Shown piece by piece: positions 1 through 6,346 of a stretch of 7,641 nt of DNA. Position 1 is the first letter of the stretch. The number at the start of each line of letters is the position of its first letter. The stretch comes from a bacterium (GTDB taxonomy: Bacteria > Bdellovibrionota_C > UBA2361 > OMII01): contig JAFMIS010000118.1 of NCBI GenBank assembly GCA_017853915.1, positions 1 to 7,641 of the forward strand, given 5' to 3'. Position numbers and translations under genes: made by a program. The notes below the pieces were generated by a model. The model had not been told where the DNA came from, made no database searches, and saw only the letters and a list, made by a program, of their open reading frames with translations.

Positions 1-1527
1 CGATCGCGATGCCACGTAGGCCCGGACCGAAGGACTCCACAAGCGCTCATGTTGTTCGTCTTGGATGGCCATCGCATATCGAAGCCACTCAGCATCCCCG
101 CTCGTATAGTAGAGCTGTAAAATTCCCTCTGTCAGGTAGGCATAGTCCTCCAGCGTCGCCGCAAAGCGAGAATCGCCCGCTCGGTATCGCCGCAGTAATG
201 TAGCGCCGGAGTGTAGTTTTGCGCGAATACATCGCGCGCACTGGAGAGCTGCTTGGCGATAGCGCTCATCACCAAGGATCTGATACCCCCGGCAGAGCGC
301 GGTGATCGTCAGGCCATTCCAAGCCGTAATCATCTTGGTATCAAGCGCGGGGCGTGGGCGCCGCGCGCGCTCCCGAAACAAGACCTCCCGTGCCTCGCTC
401 ATCTGACCGGAGGTAGCCTCAGCCCAAGTTACTCCCGTCGGAATATGCAAAACCGAGGCGCCACCCTCAAAATTCCCCTCGTCCGTCACGCCGTACCGCC
501 GCATAAAGGACTCCGATACCTCCTCGGGAAGAAGCCCTCGTATTGTAGTCGCGCTCCATACATAGAACTCCCCCTCTCGATTAACCTCGCCAGCGTCCTC
601 AGCGCAGTAGAAACCACCCTCGGGCGAGCGCATGTCACGGAGCAGGTAATCTAATGTGCGCGCGGCAACGTCACGATAGAGCTCCTGCTTAGTCTCCACA
701 TACCCATCGAGATAGGTTGATACCAGCAGCGCGTTGTCGTACAGCATCTTCTCAAAGTGAGGGATTAACCAGCGTTCGTCCACGGAGTAGCGGTGAAAAC
801 CCCCGCCAACGTGATCAAAGAGACCTCCCCTCGCCATCGACGTGAGCGTAGTGGCGATCGCCTCCCGCGTCGCGGCACCGCCCGTCGTCACATTAAGGCG
901 AGAAAGAAGCCTCAATTGCTGCGTGGGCGGAAATTTCGGGGCGGAGCCAAATCCCCCATGCCGCGCGTCATATCGACCAAGAAGCTGCTCTATGGCTCGC
1001 GCCAACAATGGCCCATCAACAACACCTCCGACCGGAGTAGCCTGTTTATCGCGCAGAAACCTAGTTAATTCCTCGCTCGAAGTAAGTACCCGATCTCGCT
1101 CATGACACCATGCATCATGCAGCGCTCCCAGGATCTTGCAAAACACATCCCGATAAAAAAAAGTTCCGCCCCAGAATGGCTTCCGATCCGGCGTCAAGAA
1201 AACTGACATCGGCCATCCGCCATGTCCGTGAATTCCAAGCACCACCTGCATGTACATCTGATCGATATCAGGCAACTCCTCGCGATCGACCTTGATGCTC
1301 ACATAATGCTCATTCAAAATATCCGCCACGCTCTGATGTTCGAAGGAGTCCTTCTCCATCACATGGCACCAGTAGCAGGTTGAATACCCGATAGAGAGAA
1401 ACACTGGCTTATCCTCTCGACGCGCCCGATCAAAGGCGGCATCACTCCAGGGATGCCACCACACGGGATTATCCTTGTGTTGGGCAAGATACGGGCTCTT
1501 TTCCTCAGCTAAGAGATTTTTACCCAC
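1..1527 (-). CDS. yyaL: YyaL/SSP411-type thioredoxin-domain protein (DUF255), 3' end cut by window edge
   Basis: The frame is open for 509 codons from a GTG at 1527 to the left edge, so the C-terminus is missing; family members usually have about 600-700 residues. I translated it by hand and found no stop. Residues about 1-165 form a thioredoxin-like domain with a CYWCH active-site motif (C51, C54), followed by VDREELPDID and GGWPMSVFLTPD. The rest matches the helical (alpha/alpha) barrel of the family: GGFGSAPKFP, PHFEKMLYDN (256-265), GGFYCAEDAGE (304-314), DTKMITAWNGL (396-406) and LEDYAYL (459-465). The GTG is the only reasonable start: an in-frame TAG lies six codons upstream, and GAGG sits just before the GTG. 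It begins 7 bp after the stop of the PP2C-like gene, so the two are very likely cotranscribed. The barrel resembles N-acylglucosamine 2-epimerase and glycosidase folds, but the bacterial role is unknown. No signal peptide is seen, so it is probably cytoplasmic. Family assignment is firm; function is not. Confidence 0.93.
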   Translation of the reverse strand, partial: MGKNLLAEEKSPYLAQHKDNPVWWHPWSDAAFDRARREDKPVFLSIGYSTCYWCHVMEKDSFEHQSVADILNEHYVSIKVDREELPDIDQMYMQVVLGIHGHGGWPMSVFLTPDRKPFWGGTFFYRDVFCKILGALHDAWCHERDRVLTSSEELTRFLRDKQATPVGGVVDGPLLARAIEQLLGRYDARHGGFGSAPKFPPTQQLRLLSRLNVTTGGAATREAIATTLTSMARGGLFDHVGGGFHRYSVDERWLIPHFEKMLYDNALLVSTYLDGYVETKQELYRDVAARTLDYLLRDMRSPEGGFYCAEDAGEVNREGEFYVWSATTIRGLLPEEVSESFMRRYGVTDEGNFEGGASVLHIPTGVTWAEATSGQMSEAREVLFRERARRPRPALDTKMITAWNGLTITALCRGYQILGDERYRQAALQCARCIRAKLHSGATLLRRYRAGDSRFAATLEDYAYLTEGILQLYYTSGDAEWLRYAMAIQDEQHERLWSPSVRAYVASRS

Positions 1528-1534
1528 GTTCCTC

Positions 1535-2371
1535 TTAAGCCACTATCTTAGAACAATAGATAACCTCGGGACCGACGGCTGCCACGCAACTGAACGACAA
1601 GGTGTCAGGTTCCGTAAAGACCTCAACACACAAGCGCTCCGCCATATCTCGCGGTTGCGTCTCAGGAAATCCCTCAGCTCGAACGGTCTCGAGATGCTGA
1701 AACAATAGAGTTTCGTTGAGTGAGGTGAGTGAGCGGGAAAAAGCGCAAATCACATCCCCCGGGGCCAGCGATACCGATGCTATCTCCACATCAATAATCG
1801 AATTAGACCCCACAAACGCTTGTCGCTGAACACTCAGATCACTCGGGAACTCTTCAACATCCCCAACAATCGATCGATCTACCCACTCGGACGCGAAGAA
1901 AGGAAAGAGCTGATTGTCCCGAAAGAGATACACGCTCCCCAAGCCCACCCGCGCCGTCGCGAAACGGCTCTCTTCAATAGCGAGAGCGAGAAGCGACGCG
2001 GCCATCCTTCCCCCTGCGGCCAACTTATGACCAAACCCATACACCGATGAGTTCGCCGTTCTAAATGCCTCCTCGAGAACCTTGCTGACCGCCTCCTCAT
2101 CAATCGCGACTGACCTCCTACTCCCCACCGCGCCGTAGTGGGCCTCCACCCCTCGGGTGAAGTAATCGATCGCAAGTCGATACGCCACCTGGGATCCCAA
2201 ACCTTGCGCGATCGCCGTAGAACCGGCAAAGACGAATTGCGCTGGCTTCAACATCGGGTTAAAGGCAACGAAGGACGACGCGTCTGGTAGCGCGTCTCGC
2301 CCTCTAAAAATGTCACAATCCAGACGGGTCAGTGACATAGAACTCCCGACACTACCTGTATCGACAACCAT
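1535..2371 (-). CDS. PP2C-like protein lacking key metal-binding aspartates (probable pseudophosphatase)
   Basis: This 278-residue protein has the order of blocks found in bacterial PP2C Ser/Thr phosphatases such as PstP. The block FVFAGSTAIAQGLGSQVA (46-63) sits where active enzymes have ADGMGGHxxGExAS, so the bridging Asp is Ala49. RVGLGSVYLFRDNQL (141-155) replaces the GDSRxYLxRDGxL block. APGDVICAFSRSL (203-215) replaces AGDxxLLCSDGL, so the SDG Asp is Arg213. Asp256 in EPDTLSF may keep the C-terminal GPDN aspartate, and Asp26 in FRGRD may keep the N-terminal one. The fold is thus recognisable while catalysis looks lost; it might bind a phosphoprotein or regulate another protein. No signal peptide or membrane helix is seen. 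The ATG at 2371 gives the longest frame but has a poor ribosome-binding site; the ATG at 2338 (Met12) has GGGAG about five bases upstream and may be the true start. The stop lies 7 bp before the YyaL-like gene. Fold assignment is by eye from motif order. Confidence 0.8.
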   Translation of the reverse strand: MVVDTGSVGSSMSLTRLDCDIFRGRDALPDASSFVAFNPMLKPAQFVFAGSTAIAQGLGSQVAYRLAIDYFTRGVEAHYGAVGSRRSVAIDEEAVSKVLEEAFRTANSSVYGFGHKLAAGGRMAASLLALAIEESRFATARVGLGSVYLFRDNQLFPFFASEWVDRSIVGDVEEFPSDLSVQRQAFVGSNSIIDVEIASVSLAPGDVICAFSRSLTSLNETLLFQHLETVRAEGFPETQPRDMAERLCVEVFTEPDTLSFSCVAAVGPEVIYCSKIVA

Positions 2372-2410
2372 GCGCTTCCACTTTCGATCTGAAATGCAGG
2401 TACCATGGCA

Positions 2411-2440
2411 TTAGACATTACTTGATTCCATTTCCTCCAA
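2411..2440 (-). promoter_or_regulatory. Strong Shine-Dalgarno leading into a 7-codon frame upstream of the PP2C-like gene
   Basis: On the minus strand TTGGAGGAA (2440-2432) is directly followed by ATG (2431-2429), encoding MESSNV and then TAA (2413-2411). The frame is the same as that of the PP2C-like gene, whose ATG lies 20 codons further on. GGAGG is only two bases from the ATG, which is shorter than ideal. It may be a leader peptide, a relic of a longer N-terminus cut by a nonsense change, or chance. The sequence is certain; the function is not. Confidence 0.3.
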
Positions 2441-2572
2441 GACGAGCCCGCGTCGAACCGTTGACCGGGGCAACACCCACCACGTCTGAAGCTACTTCAT
2501 CGGGTCCCACAGACTGTCTCCACTCCTTCTGAGTATTGCAGCGTGGGGCGAAACACGATCCAAACTATCTCC

Positions 2573-2601
2573 ATTAAATCGACCGTTGTCCTCATTCGCA
2601 A
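2573..2601 (-). promoter_or_regulatory. Candidate sigma70-type promoter for the PP2C-like/yyaL operon
   Basis: On the minus strand TTGCGA (2601-2596, 4 of 6 to TTGACA) is separated by exactly 17 bases from TTTAAT (2578-2573, 5 of 6 to TATAAT). It faces the minus-strand operon and would give a 5' leader of roughly 195 nt before the ATG at 2371. It was found by eye, and such matches can occur by chance in a region this size. Confidence 0.3.
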
Positions 2602-2762
2602 TGGAAAAAGTGGCTTTTGAGGCCCCGGAAATTACAGAAAAACTCAAACTAAAAGCGAACTATGAACATGCCACCTTTTTGACCATTCTTGCCTTGTGAT
2701 TTGAGCCTAGCTTCGATAGGTTACCCATGGAACTAGCCTTGCCTCTCCGTGGAGACCTACTC

Positions 2763-4451
2763 ATGAACAAACTTCGCTCCCTCATAACCCTGTCGTGTGC
2801 TCTTATCGCCCTGTCATTCGTGGGGTGCTCCAAGAGGGAGACCCCGGGCACTTCCCAGGAGAACCCCCTACTCTCAGCCTCTCTCCTCAAGAAGCTTCCG
2901 AGCTCAACAGCTTTCTTTTCCGTAGTAGACCTCAACAGTAGCGGCTACAAGCTTCTGCAAGCCTCTCCATTTGGCTCGAAGATGAACGCCAAGGACTCCC
3001 TGGATGCCTTTATTTCGCGCGTAGAGGAGCAAGGTATGGAGGATGATGCTGTTGACCTCATACGCCACGCCTACGAGTCCTTGGTCAAGATTGGTCTGGT
3101 GTCTGACAGCGGGATGTACTCCCCGGAGAAGGTGTTTTCCTCCGTTGTTCTATTCGCTGGCCCATCCAGCGATCAATCCCTTCCAGTTGATGTAGGAGTT
3201 TTCGCGGACCACGCGTCCAATATTGATCTCACGGAAAAATTAAAGATCTTCAGCTCGTTCCTCTCTGAGTCAGGACTTCAAGTGTCACCAGAGACAGTCA
3301 ATGGCGCCACTGGACTCTCTATTTCAAAAGCCCAAGTTCCCGCGAAACTGTACGCCGCCGCCAATAAAGATCGTTTTGGCATTTCGCTAGCCAAGTCGAA
3401 CCTGGAGGGATTATTCGCCTCAAACGACACTCAAACCCTGGCTACCCTCAAGGCGTTACCGGAATTCAAGACAGCCACAGCCAAGCTCGCGTCCGGCGCT
3501 GATTCTCTGGCGTTTGCCTTCGCCTCAGTTGCTAGACTTCAACCGCTCCTTGAGAAGCTCGCGAGCGCTGATACAACCGGAAGTCTCGATCCTAAGACAA
3601 TTCCGGTCATCGCTTTCGCTGGCAGCACTGCCTTCTCTCAACAGTACAACTCACGAGTCAACGTGGTCTTTGCTCCCCGCAACGATTCGCAAACAAAAGT
3701 CCTTTCGGCTCTTGAGGGAAGCTCCCTCCCGGCTGTATCAGCGAAGCTCCCCGCTGATACTGCGATCGCGCTCTCTTTCGACTCGAAATTTATCAGCAAG
3801 ATTGAACCCCTCCTTGAGACTCTGAAAGAACAATCCGGAGATGATATCAGCTCGCACGCCAAAAATATCCATGGAGTGACCCTCGGTATTCGAAACAATA
3901 CATCAGGCTCGCCGATGCCGGATCTCTACCTTTCAATCGACTCGGCCGATCGGGCGGGGCTGGCCTCCTTCGTAGAGTCGAGCCTTGGTATGGTAATGTC
4001 TCTGAGTGGTCAGAATGCGACCTGGGTATCGAAGGATATCTCGGAGAGTCCTACTCGATACTTTACCACCCTAATTGGAGTCGGTGCCTATATCAGCTCG
4101 CCTAAAGGGAGCTCCTCGCTCTTGGTAGGAACCTCTGAGGGAGCGATACGCGACCTGATCGCTTCTGAGAGTGGCAAGTCCCCCACGTTCACTACCTCAT
4201 TGTCGAGCCCCCTTCAGACTCAGCTGAATGGATTAAACCTCGTCTCGCTCTACCTCAACTTCAAACAGGTCGCTACTATTGTTGACTCAGTGAAGAGTTC
4301 GCTCGCCATGTTCACCGGTGGAAACCCGGAGCTGAACGAGGCCCTCAACCCTGACAAGATCCGCTCTCTCGGGGTGGGTGTCGGTGGTATCTCCTACGGC
4401 GGAGGCGTTCTCTCCCTTGAGTCAAGTTTTGATCTGAGCGCTACTCGATAG
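2763..4451 (+). CDS. Large secreted lipoprotein of unknown function with repeated LPxxTA-like segments
   Basis: This 562-residue protein starts with a lipoprotein signal peptide: basic MNKLR, a hydrophobic stretch to residue 20, and a lipobox FVGC with Cys22. The residue after the Cys is Ser, which fits outer-membrane sorting in Gram-negatives. I chose the ATG at 2763 because it gives a standard signal peptide and has GGAG eight bases upstream; the in-frame ATG at 2727 would put 12 residues before the signal and has no ribosome-binding site. The mature part is rich in Ser, Ala and Leu and has no further membrane helix. Segments of similar shape recur: KLPSSTAFFSVVD (from residue 44), KLASGADSLAFAF (from 241), KLPADTAIALSFD (from 328), and LNGLNLVSLYLNF (from 488), each followed by a helix of the 'xxIxxLLxxL' sort. 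This recalls DUF3352-like proteins, but I cannot assign a family. It converges on the next gene with a 12-bp gap. Confidence 0.85.
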   Translation: MNKLRSLITLSCALIALSFVGCSKRETPGTSQENPLLSASLLKKLPSSTAFFSVVDLNSSGYKLLQASPFGSKMNAKDSLDAFISRVEEQGMEDDAVDLIRHAYESLVKIGLVSDSGMYSPEKVFSSVVLFAGPSSDQSLPVDVGVFADHASNIDLTEKLKIFSSFLSESGLQVSPETVNGATGLSISKAQVPAKLYAAANKDRFGISLAKSNLEGLFASNDTQTLATLKALPEFKTATAKLASGADSLAFAFASVARLQPLLEKLASADTTGSLDPKTIPVIAFAGSTAFSQQYNSRVNVVFAPRNDSQTKVLSALEGSSLPAVSAKLPADTAIALSFDSKFISKIEPLLETLKEQSGDDISSHAKNIHGVTLGIRNNTSGSPMPDLYLSIDSADRAGLASFVESSLGMVMSLSGQNATWVSKDISESPTRYFTTLIGVGAYISSPKGSSSLLVGTSEGAIRDLIASESGKSPTFTTSLSSPLQTQLNGLNLVSLYLNFKQVATIVDSVKSSLAMFTGGNPELNEALNPDKIRSLGVGVGGISYGGGVLSLESSFDLSATR

Positions 4452-4465
4452 CCGTTGTAGCTATC
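4447..4465. repeat. Inverted repeat across both stop codons of a convergent gene pair
   Basis: GATAGC (4447-4452) and GCTATC (4460-4465) form a perfect 6-bp stem with a 7-base loop. The left arm holds the TAG of the plus-strand lipoprotein gene, and the right arm overlaps the TGA of the minus-strand gene. There is no U-tract on either side, so it is at best a weak bidirectional terminator or a 3'-end stabilising hairpin. Confidence 0.4.
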
Positions 4466-4826
4466 AAGGTACGTATCCGCTCCATCCCTCTACTTTTGCG
4501 CGCGCCGACGATACCGCCGCCGCGAAGCGAATGTAATGGCGCTCGAGGTACGAGGCGCCGATCACCGTCGACAGCCCCACAACTCCGAGCGAGAGCCAAG
4601 GACTAACCGCTACCGAGCAGATGGCGGTGTAGACTGATGTTGTCAAACCAACCGTTACCAGCAGACTACCCCAAGCAGCATTCCACGCTGCTCCATCAGG
4701 CACGCTCAGATGATAAATATTGGGGCCTCTACCAGGCCAAGATCGCATTGACGTGATTTCAGCTTCGATTTGAAAACCATGGTTGATTGCCTTTGCTCGC
4801 TTATTCGATAGGTTACTACCACCCAT
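4464..4826 (-). CDS. Small two-helix membrane protein, unknown function
   Basis: I do not recognise this protein. From the chosen start it has 120 residues. The N-terminal half (about 1-47) is polar and slightly basic (SNKRAKAIN). It is followed by two hydrophobic segments, about 50-73 and 77-94, joined by a short turn (VSPWL), and a basic or amphipathic tail (ERHYIRF, SSARAKVEGW). It looks like a small inner-membrane protein with a helical hairpin. I chose the ATG at 4826 because GGGGAG lies five bases upstream; an in-frame ATG at 4838, four codons earlier, has only a weak site and would overlap that sequence. The gene is convergent with the lipoprotein gene (12-bp gap) and divergent from the small plus-strand gene at 4945. 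Coding status is supported by length, ribosome-binding site and sensible topology, but not by any family match. Confidence 0.6.
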   Translation of the reverse strand: MGGSNLSNKRAKAINHGFQIEAEITSMRSWPGRGPNIYHLSVPDGAAWNAAWGSLLVTVGLTTSVYTAICSVAVSPWLSLGVVGLSTVIGASYLERHYIRFAAAVSSARAKVEGWSGYVP

Positions 4827-4944
4827 GCGTCTCCCCATCTCATCTTTTCCCTAGTTTCGCCCACCTGCCGCTTTATCCGAACCCTCCCCTATTAAAACCT
4901 CATCGTACATACAGCATCTGAATTATCGTTATTACGAGGACGCA

Positions 4945-5157
4945 ATGAACACCCTTGCTCAGATTCTTGAAATCGCTAGCCGCCTCGATCACCTTGGAAG
5001 CTGTGCTGAGTGGATCGCTCGAGAGACCGTACACACCGACAACTCAGTTTCTCAAACCGGGACCCTCATTTCGGTTCTCGCTGAGGACATTCGCGAGAAG
5101 ATTACCAATTTAGTCTCCGAGCTAGAGCAGATTGCGGGCATGGAAGGGTCTCATTAA
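4945..5157 (+). CDS. Small 70-residue helical protein, unknown function
   Basis: I do not recognise this protein. It starts at an ATG with a good ribosome-binding site (GAGG, six bases upstream). The sequence has heptad-like spacing of hydrophobic residues in two stretches, MNTLAQILEIASRLDHL and TLISVLAEDIREKITNLVSEL, joined by a polar linker (HTDNSVSQTG), suggesting a helical hairpin or a coiled-coil adaptor. It has no signal peptide, membrane helix or obvious DNA-binding motif; one Cys occurs at position 19. It is followed by a 167-bp gap with hairpins, so it may be transcribed alone. The clean ribosome-binding site and protein-like composition make it likely real. Confidence 0.6.
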   Translation: MNTLAQILEIASRLDHLGSCAEWIARETVHTDNSVSQTGTLISVLAEDIREKITNLVSELEQIAGMEGSH

Positions 5158-5183
5158 ACCCAACCAGACTGCAATACGACTGG

Positions 5184-5210
5184 AAGCGGCTAACAGCTAA
5201 GCGGCTGTTA
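5184..5210 (+). repeat. Hairpin and overlapping direct repeat after the small gene
   Basis: TAACAGC (5191-5197) and GCTGTTA (5204-5210) are perfect 7-bp complements with a 6-base loop. The same stretch has a direct repeat, AAGCGGCT, at 5184-5191 and 5199-5206. It lies 33 bp after the stop of the small gene. No U-run follows, so it is not a standard intrinsic terminator, though it may mark the 3' end of that transcript. Confidence 0.35.
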
Positions 5211-5293
5211 CGTGGCGACATCCATCTAAGAAATTCCCCTAGATCTCACTTTAGCTGAATCACTTACCCAACGTGCCTCGACATGAGGACATA

Positions 5294-5309
5294 AGGTCAC
5301 AAATGACCT
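5294..5309. promoter_or_regulatory. Perfect dyad AGGTCA-CAAA-TGACCT just upstream of the DUF5658-like gene
   Basis: Six-base arms (5294-5299 and 5304-5309) flank a 4-base spacer. The dyad ends 15 bp before the ATG at 5325. It may be a protein operator, with the nearby Rrf2 protein a natural but untested candidate, or an mRNA hairpin. The right-arm ACCT could instead pair with the AGGT copies at 5315-5318 and 5319-5322, which form the ribosome-binding region, so a translational switch is also conceivable. Confidence 0.35.
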
Positions 5310-5324
5310 GAGATAGGTAGGTGC

Positions 5325-5741
5325 ATGTCCAGCGCGGTGGTACAAAAGCGGCACGAGGTACGTCAACTAATCCCTGACCTGAAGCTCATTGAGGGCGGAA
5401 GGAGCGGCGAGCGCCTTCATTCCCATTCGCATCTATTCTGGATTGGGTCGCTGATCGTGTTGTTGCAAGTCCTCGATGGTATTCTTACCGCAACCGGAGT
5501 GATCGTGTACGGCATTCATGCGGAGGGCAATCCCCTCCTACGCTCTCTCATGAACTGTATTGGATGTATCCCAGCGATTGTAGTCACCAAGGCTATCTGT
5601 GTTGGATTCACGGTGTACCTCTGTACCCAAACAGAAGGCATCCGCTGGCTTCCACTGGCACTGAGGTGCGTTGCTGTCCTTTATACCATTATGGCTATCG
5701 TTCCCTGGACCCTGATCTTGGCCTCTGAATACCTAAGTTAG
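5325..5741 (+). CDS. DUF5658-like three-helix membrane protein
   Basis: The protein has 138 residues. A hydrophilic N-terminus of about 35 residues containing HSHSH is followed by three hydrophobic segments at roughly 37-62, 82-100 and 108-133. The first carries LLQVLDGILTATGV and is followed by HAEGNPLLRSLM (65-76). The combination of an LDxxLT helix, an EGNPL motif and a second helix with a buried lysine (VVTKAI) fits the DUF5658 family of small membrane proteins as I remember it; no biochemical role is known. The ATG at 5325 follows TAGGTAGGT, a modest ribosome-binding site, and the dyad at 5294-5309 lies just upstream. The Rrf2-type regulator gene starts 74 bp downstream on the same strand, so the two may be cotranscribed or functionally linked. 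The family call is from motifs only. Confidence 0.72.
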   Translation: MSSAVVQKRHEVRQLIPDLKLIEGGRSGERLHSHSHLFWIGSLIVLLQVLDGILTATGVIVYGIHAEGNPLLRSLMNCIGCIPAIVVTKAICVGFTVYLCTQTEGIRWLPLALRCVAVLYTIMAIVPWTLILASEYLS

Positions 5742-5815
5742 AACGATACCTGTCGTGTACCTCGGCATTGATCTGTGGTATCCTTTACCGGCTAGTGTCC
5801 GGGGACAGAGAGCGT

Positions 5816-6319
5816 ATGCGTGTAACAAAGTGGGGAGAATGTGGCATTTTGTGTTCGCTCTATGTAGCGAGACGCTACGGTTCAGCTCCGGTTGGAGCGA
5901 TCGAAATAGCCAATAGTCAGGGGCTAGACCTTCAGTATACGCAACAGGTCCTTCAACGCCTCCGCAAGGGCGGAGTGATTGAAAGTTCACGGGGCCCTCA
6001 CGGCGGATATCTCCTCGCGCGTCCACCTCACGAGACCACGCTCAAAGCGATTTTGTACGCCACCGAAGGAGCTACTTTTCAGATTATCTGCGACTATGCA
6101 CCTATACATCCAACATCTGATAATTCCGCTATCTGCTCGACCAAAGAGAGCTGCAGCCTGCATGGTGTGTGGCAAGAGCTTCAATACGCTATCGACGAGC
6201 TGCTCCGGAACAAAACCCTAGCGGATCTATTGGCCGCCGAACAAACCTCTCAGGGCCTGGTGCAACTAGGCAAACGAGAAGAGACCATACCAGGGAGTTC
6301 GGACAAGGTTGTTTCGTAG
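5816..6319 (+). CDS. Rrf2-family transcriptional regulator, probable Fe-S cluster sensor
   Basis: This 168-residue protein has the Rrf2 pattern: N-terminal MRVTKWGECGILCSLYVARRYG, a winged-helix DNA-binding domain with IANSQGLDLQYTQQVLQRLR (31-50), and the wing signature GGVIESSRGPHGGYLLARP (52-70). The next part has cysteines C92, C107 and C113, then LHGVW. In IscR the cluster cysteines are C92, C98 and C104; here the first matches by number but the first spacing is C-x14-C rather than C-x5-C, while the second is C-x5-C as in IscR. It may therefore bind an Fe-S cluster and sense iron, redox state or nitric oxide. I chose the ATG at 5816, which places the Rrf2 N-terminus normally and follows GAGAG; the ATG at 5768 would add 16 unrelated residues. 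The C-terminal tail after about residue 140 is polar and not diagnostic. Its targets are unknown, and the neighbouring DUF5658-like gene is one possibility. Confidence 0.88.
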   Translation: MRVTKWGECGILCSLYVARRYGSAPVGAIEIANSQGLDLQYTQQVLQRLRKGGVIESSRGPHGGYLLARPPHETTLKAILYATEGATFQIICDYAPIHPTSDNSAICSTKESCSLHGVWQELQYAIDELLRNKTLADLLAAEQTSQGLVQLGKREETIPGSSDKVVS

Positions 6320-6346
6320 AGCAAGGCTCTGAGGTTCGGGCTCTAC
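6316..6346. repeat. Inverted repeat across both stop codons of the Rrf2 / PDZ lipoprotein pair
   Basis: GTAGAGC (6316-6322) and GCTCTAC (6340-6346) are perfect complements with a 17-base loop. Each arm holds the TAG stop of one convergent gene (6317-6319 plus, 6345-6343 minus). A smaller alternative hairpin, AGAGC/GCTCT, exists at 6318-6330. No U-tract flanks it, so any terminator role is tentative. Confidence 0.4.

Larger units (their letters stand above)
2372..2762. other. Intergenic region between divergent genes
   Basis: About 390 bp separate the minus-strand PP2C-like gene from the plus-strand lipoprotein gene. Apart from the candidate promoter at 2573-2601 and the SD-led mini-frame at 2411-2440, I see no convincing gene, RNA or terminator. 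A 32-codon plus-strand frame at 2601-2699 has no ribosome-binding site. I could not find a convincing plus-strand promoter for the lipoprotein gene, though one must lie here if that gene is expressed by itself. Confidence 0.5.

Noticed and set aside
253..1295. Several plus-strand frames of 60-130 codons inside 1-1527
   Set aside because: They lie opposite the YyaL-type gene, are rich in Arg, Pro and Ser, and have no family features; they are antisense shadows.
1879..2229. 116-codon minus-strand frame overlapping the PP2C-like gene
   Set aside because: Composition is Arg- and Trp-rich, and the real frame carries the PP2C block order.
2601..2699. 32-codon plus-strand frame starting MEKVAFEAPE
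   Set aside because: It has no ribosome-binding site, no recognisable motif, and its first base overlaps the candidate promoter of the opposite strand.
2679..2722. TTGACC, TTGCCT or TTGTGA with TAGGTT-like boxes as a plus-strand promoter for the lipoprotein gene
   Set aside because: No pair has both good box matches and a 16-18 base spacing.
2712..4816. 13-base repeat TTCGATAGGTTAC at 2712-2724 and 4804-4816
   Set aside because: A shared 13-mer is roughly expected once by chance in a window this size, and the second copy lies in coding sequence of the minus-strand gene.
5745..5782. Inverted repeat GATACC (5745-5750) and GGTATC (5777-5782) upstream of the Rrf2 gene
   Set aside because: The arms are short and 26 bases apart, too far for a usual operator and weak as a hairpin.
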